From Chitinophaga sp. H8 (GTDB taxonomy: Bacteria; Bacteroidota; Bacteroidia; Chitinophagales; Chitinophagaceae): a DNA stretch of 64,000 bases. Both the position numbers and the translations under genes were made by a program. The stretch covers positions 806,001-870,000 of the forward strand of contig NZ_JBEXAC010000001.1 of NCBI RefSeq assembly GCF_040567655.1, given 5' to 3'. Below are positions 62,406 through 64,000 of this stretch, one piece after another; position 1 is the stretch's first letter, and the number at the start of each line of letters is the position of its first letter. Under the pieces are notes generated by a model, which saw only the letters and a program-made list of their open reading frames with translations, made no database searches and was not told the origin of the DNA.

Positions 62406-64000
62406 ATGAGAATTATACCCTTTGCTATCACCGCCTCCATTACATTGCTGCTGATTGTAGCCCTCAATAAGAAATGGGGGGCATTACCGCCTGTAGGCCG
62501 GCTATTAAGCCCGCAGGAAGGTTTTTGGCAAAATGCGGAACCTATAGGAGAGGAGCCGCCAGCACAACTACAAGTACCCGGTTTAAAGGGAAAGGTGGAG
62601 GTATGGCTGGATGACCGGATGGTACCGCATGTATTTGCAGCCAATGAAGCGGATGCCTTTTATGTACAGGGATATTTGCATGCGCGCGACCGGCTGTGGC
62701 AAATGGAGCTGCAGGTTTTTGCTGCGGCAGGCCGTTTGTCAGAAATATTGGGCCCTAATATGCTGGAATACGACCGTCTGCAGCGACGCAGAGGGATGAT
62801 TTATGCAGCAGAAGTAGCTGCAAAGGAAATGGAAGCTGATCCTGTTACCAAAATAGCTGTAGAAGCATACAGGGATGGCATTAATGCCTACATTAATACC
62901 CTGAGCACTGCCAGCTTGCCACTGGAATATAAACTGCTGGATTACCGCCCGGAACAATGGACAGTGGTGAAAACAGGGTTGCTGCTGAAGTATATGTCGC
63001 ATGATCTGGCAGGTGCTGCTAACGACCTGGAATATACGAATGCACGCCGCATATTCGGACTGCGCGATTTTAATCTCATGTATCCCGATTTTTCCGATAG
63101 CCTGGACCCGGTGATCCCAAGAGGAACACATTTTGAGGCGGCTTCCATGAAAGCAGTACCTCCTCCGGATAGTATCCTGCAGGCGGATGAAGCATTCATG
63201 AAATTTAAAATGGAAAAACCAGATCCGGACAATGGGAGTAACAACTGGGCGGTAAGTGGTAGTAAAACCCGCTCCGGTGCACCTATCCTTTGCAGTGATC
63301 CCCATTTGGGACTAAGTCTGCCCTCGCTCTGGTACGAAATTCAATTGCATACACCCGATATGAATGTATATGGGGTGTCTTTGCCTGGTGCGCCCGGTGT
63401 GATCATCGGATTTAATGATGCGATAGCATGGGGAGTAACGAATGGCTCTGAAGATGTAAAGGATTATTACCGCATGCAGTTCAGAAACGGCCGGCAGCAA
63501 TATCTTTTTAATGGTGCTTACCGGGATGCTGATCTGCGGATTGAGCCCATCAAAGTAAGAGGTGGGAAAACATTTTATGATACCGTAGCCTATACCGTAT
63601 GGGGACCTACCATATTTGATAATAGTTTCCCGGATAAAACCTCGGGCAACTCCTTTTTATCCATGCGCTGGAAAGCACTGGACCCTTCCAATGAATTACT
63701 CGCTTTTTATAAGCTGAATCATGCACGTAATTACGATGATTACCTGGCTGCATTGCAACATTATACCTGTCCTGCCCAGAACTTTGTTTTTGCAGCTAAA
63801 AGCGGAGATATCGGTATCTGGCATAACGGGCAATATCCCTTGCGCTGGAAAGATCAGGGCAAGTGGGTAATGCCGGGCGGCGACAGTACCTATGCCTGGC
63901 AGGGATTTATACCCTGGGCGGAAAATGCGCATATTAAAAACCCTGACAGGGGCTTTGTAAGCTCTGCCAATCAACAGCCTACCGATAGTACGTATCCGTA
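62406..64000 (+). CDS. Penicillin acylase-family amidohydrolase, N-terminal part (runs off window)
   Basis: The frame from ATG 62406 (MRIIPFAITASITLLLIVAL: a signal or membrane anchor) stays open to the window end, 531 codons. It is an Ntn-hydrolase precursor. The alpha-chain begins WLDDRMVPHVFA, FYVQGYLHARDRLWQMEL. Autoprocessing should expose the nucleophile Ser278 in GSNNWAVSGS, and the beta-chain begins there (GAPILCSDPHLGLSLPSLWYE split, SLPGAPGVIIGFNDAIAWGVTNG). Such enzymes cleave acyl amides, including penicillins and acyl-homoserine lactones. The C-terminal part lies outside the window. Confidence 0.93.
   Translation, partial: MRIIPFAITASITLLLIVALNKKWGALPPVGRLLSPQEGFWQNAEPIGEEPPAQLQVPGLKGKVEVWLDDRMVPHVFAANEADAFYVQGYLHARDRLWQMELQVFAAAGRLSEILGPNMLEYDRLQRRRGMIYAAEVAAKEMEADPVTKIAVEAYRDGINAYINTLSTASLPLEYKLLDYRPEQWTVVKTGLLLKYMSHDLAGAANDLEYTNARRIFGLRDFNLMYPDFSDSLDPVIPRGTHFEAASMKAVPPPDSILQADEAFMKFKMEKPDPDNGSNNWAVSGSKTRSGAPILCSDPHLGLSLPSLWYEIQLHTPDMNVYGVSLPGAPGVIIGFNDAIAWGVTNGSEDVKDYYRMQFRNGRQQYLFNGAYRDADLRIEPIKVRGGKTFYDTVAYTVWGPTIFDNSFPDKTSGNSFLSMRWKALDPSNELLAFYKLNHARNYDDYLAALQHYTCPAQNFVFAAKSGDIGIWHNGQYPLRWKDQGKWVMPGGDSTYAWQGFIPWAENAHIKNPDRGFVSSANQQPTDSTYP

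Noticed and set aside
62739..63305. 188-residue minus-strand frame over the penicillin acylase gene
   Set aside because: The plus-strand frame contains the acylase motifs and nucleophile; the antisense frame has none.
1..64000. CRISPR arrays, insertion sequences, prophage genes, tRNA or rRNA
   Set aside because: No direct repeat-spacer pattern, transposase motif, phage gene or structural RNA was seen on reading the window.

Overview
The window comes from a member of the Bacteroidota, most likely Chitinophagaceae and close to Chitinophaga. Supporting signs are two ECF sigma/FecR/SusC/SusD cassettes, SusC proteins with STN domains, lipoproteins with Bacteroidota-style lipoboxes, promoters of the TTTG / about 19-20 bp / TAnnTTTG type, and moderate GC content. 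It is ordinary chromosome. I saw no rRNA, tRNA, CRISPR array, insertion sequence or prophage.

Layout. Positions 1-24900 are glycan-utilisation territory. A plus-strand cassette (345-12538) encodes sigma factor, anti-sigma factor, SusC, SusD, a SUMF1-fold lipoprotein without catalytic cysteines, a FISUMP-domain lipoprotein and a large secreted hydrolase-like protein. A second sigma/FecR/SusC/SusD cassette lies on the minus strand (19627 down to 12684), so the two converge on a terminator at 12569. A GC-rich hairpin of similar design precedes both susC genes. Next come a secreted FAD-dependent oxidoreductase, a DapA/NanA-type aldolase and a protein with nine Asp-rich FG-GAP/VCBS repeats.

Positions 25000-30800 hold a DUF2490 protein, a chromate-type transporter, a DUF3995 membrane protein, a GNAT enzyme and the proline genes proB-proA. 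Positions 38306-30937 (minus) form one apparent transcription unit. It has a near-consensus promoter, a leader that folds like the SAM-I clan of riboswitches (P1, P2, P3 and a covarying pseudoknot), a 25-residue Cys-rich mini-ORF starting 5 nt after P1, then genes for a TlpA-type thiol-redox protein, a YceI protein, a di-haem cytochrome c peroxidase, a TonB-dependent receptor and a DUF4397 lipoprotein. This looks like an S-adenosylmethionine-responsive envelope/uptake unit.

Positions 39196-46022 are a TetR-controlled export operon (TolC, HlyD, two ABC ATPases, two ABC-2 permeases) with matching TetR-type palindromes before tetR and before tolC. Positions 47659-49687 are a rearranged adaptive response to DNA alkylation. 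An ArsR-type winged helix is fused to the Ada methyl-phosphotriester (four-Cys zinc) domain and followed by AlkA-like and Ogt-like repair genes. Two 16-bp inverted repeats sit exactly in the -33/-7 spacer and over the probable transcription start. I consider this and the SAM-type leader the most interesting parts of the window.

Positions 49843-64000 are mostly housekeeping or metabolic genes: a PLP decarboxylase, EamA transporter, two GNATs, NUDIX hydrolase, TrmH/SpoU methyltransferase, HMG-CoA-lyase-like enzyme, GSCFA protein, MHS transporter, patatin-BamA-type protein, MiaE, BioF-like synthase and the start of a penicillin acylase that runs off the window.
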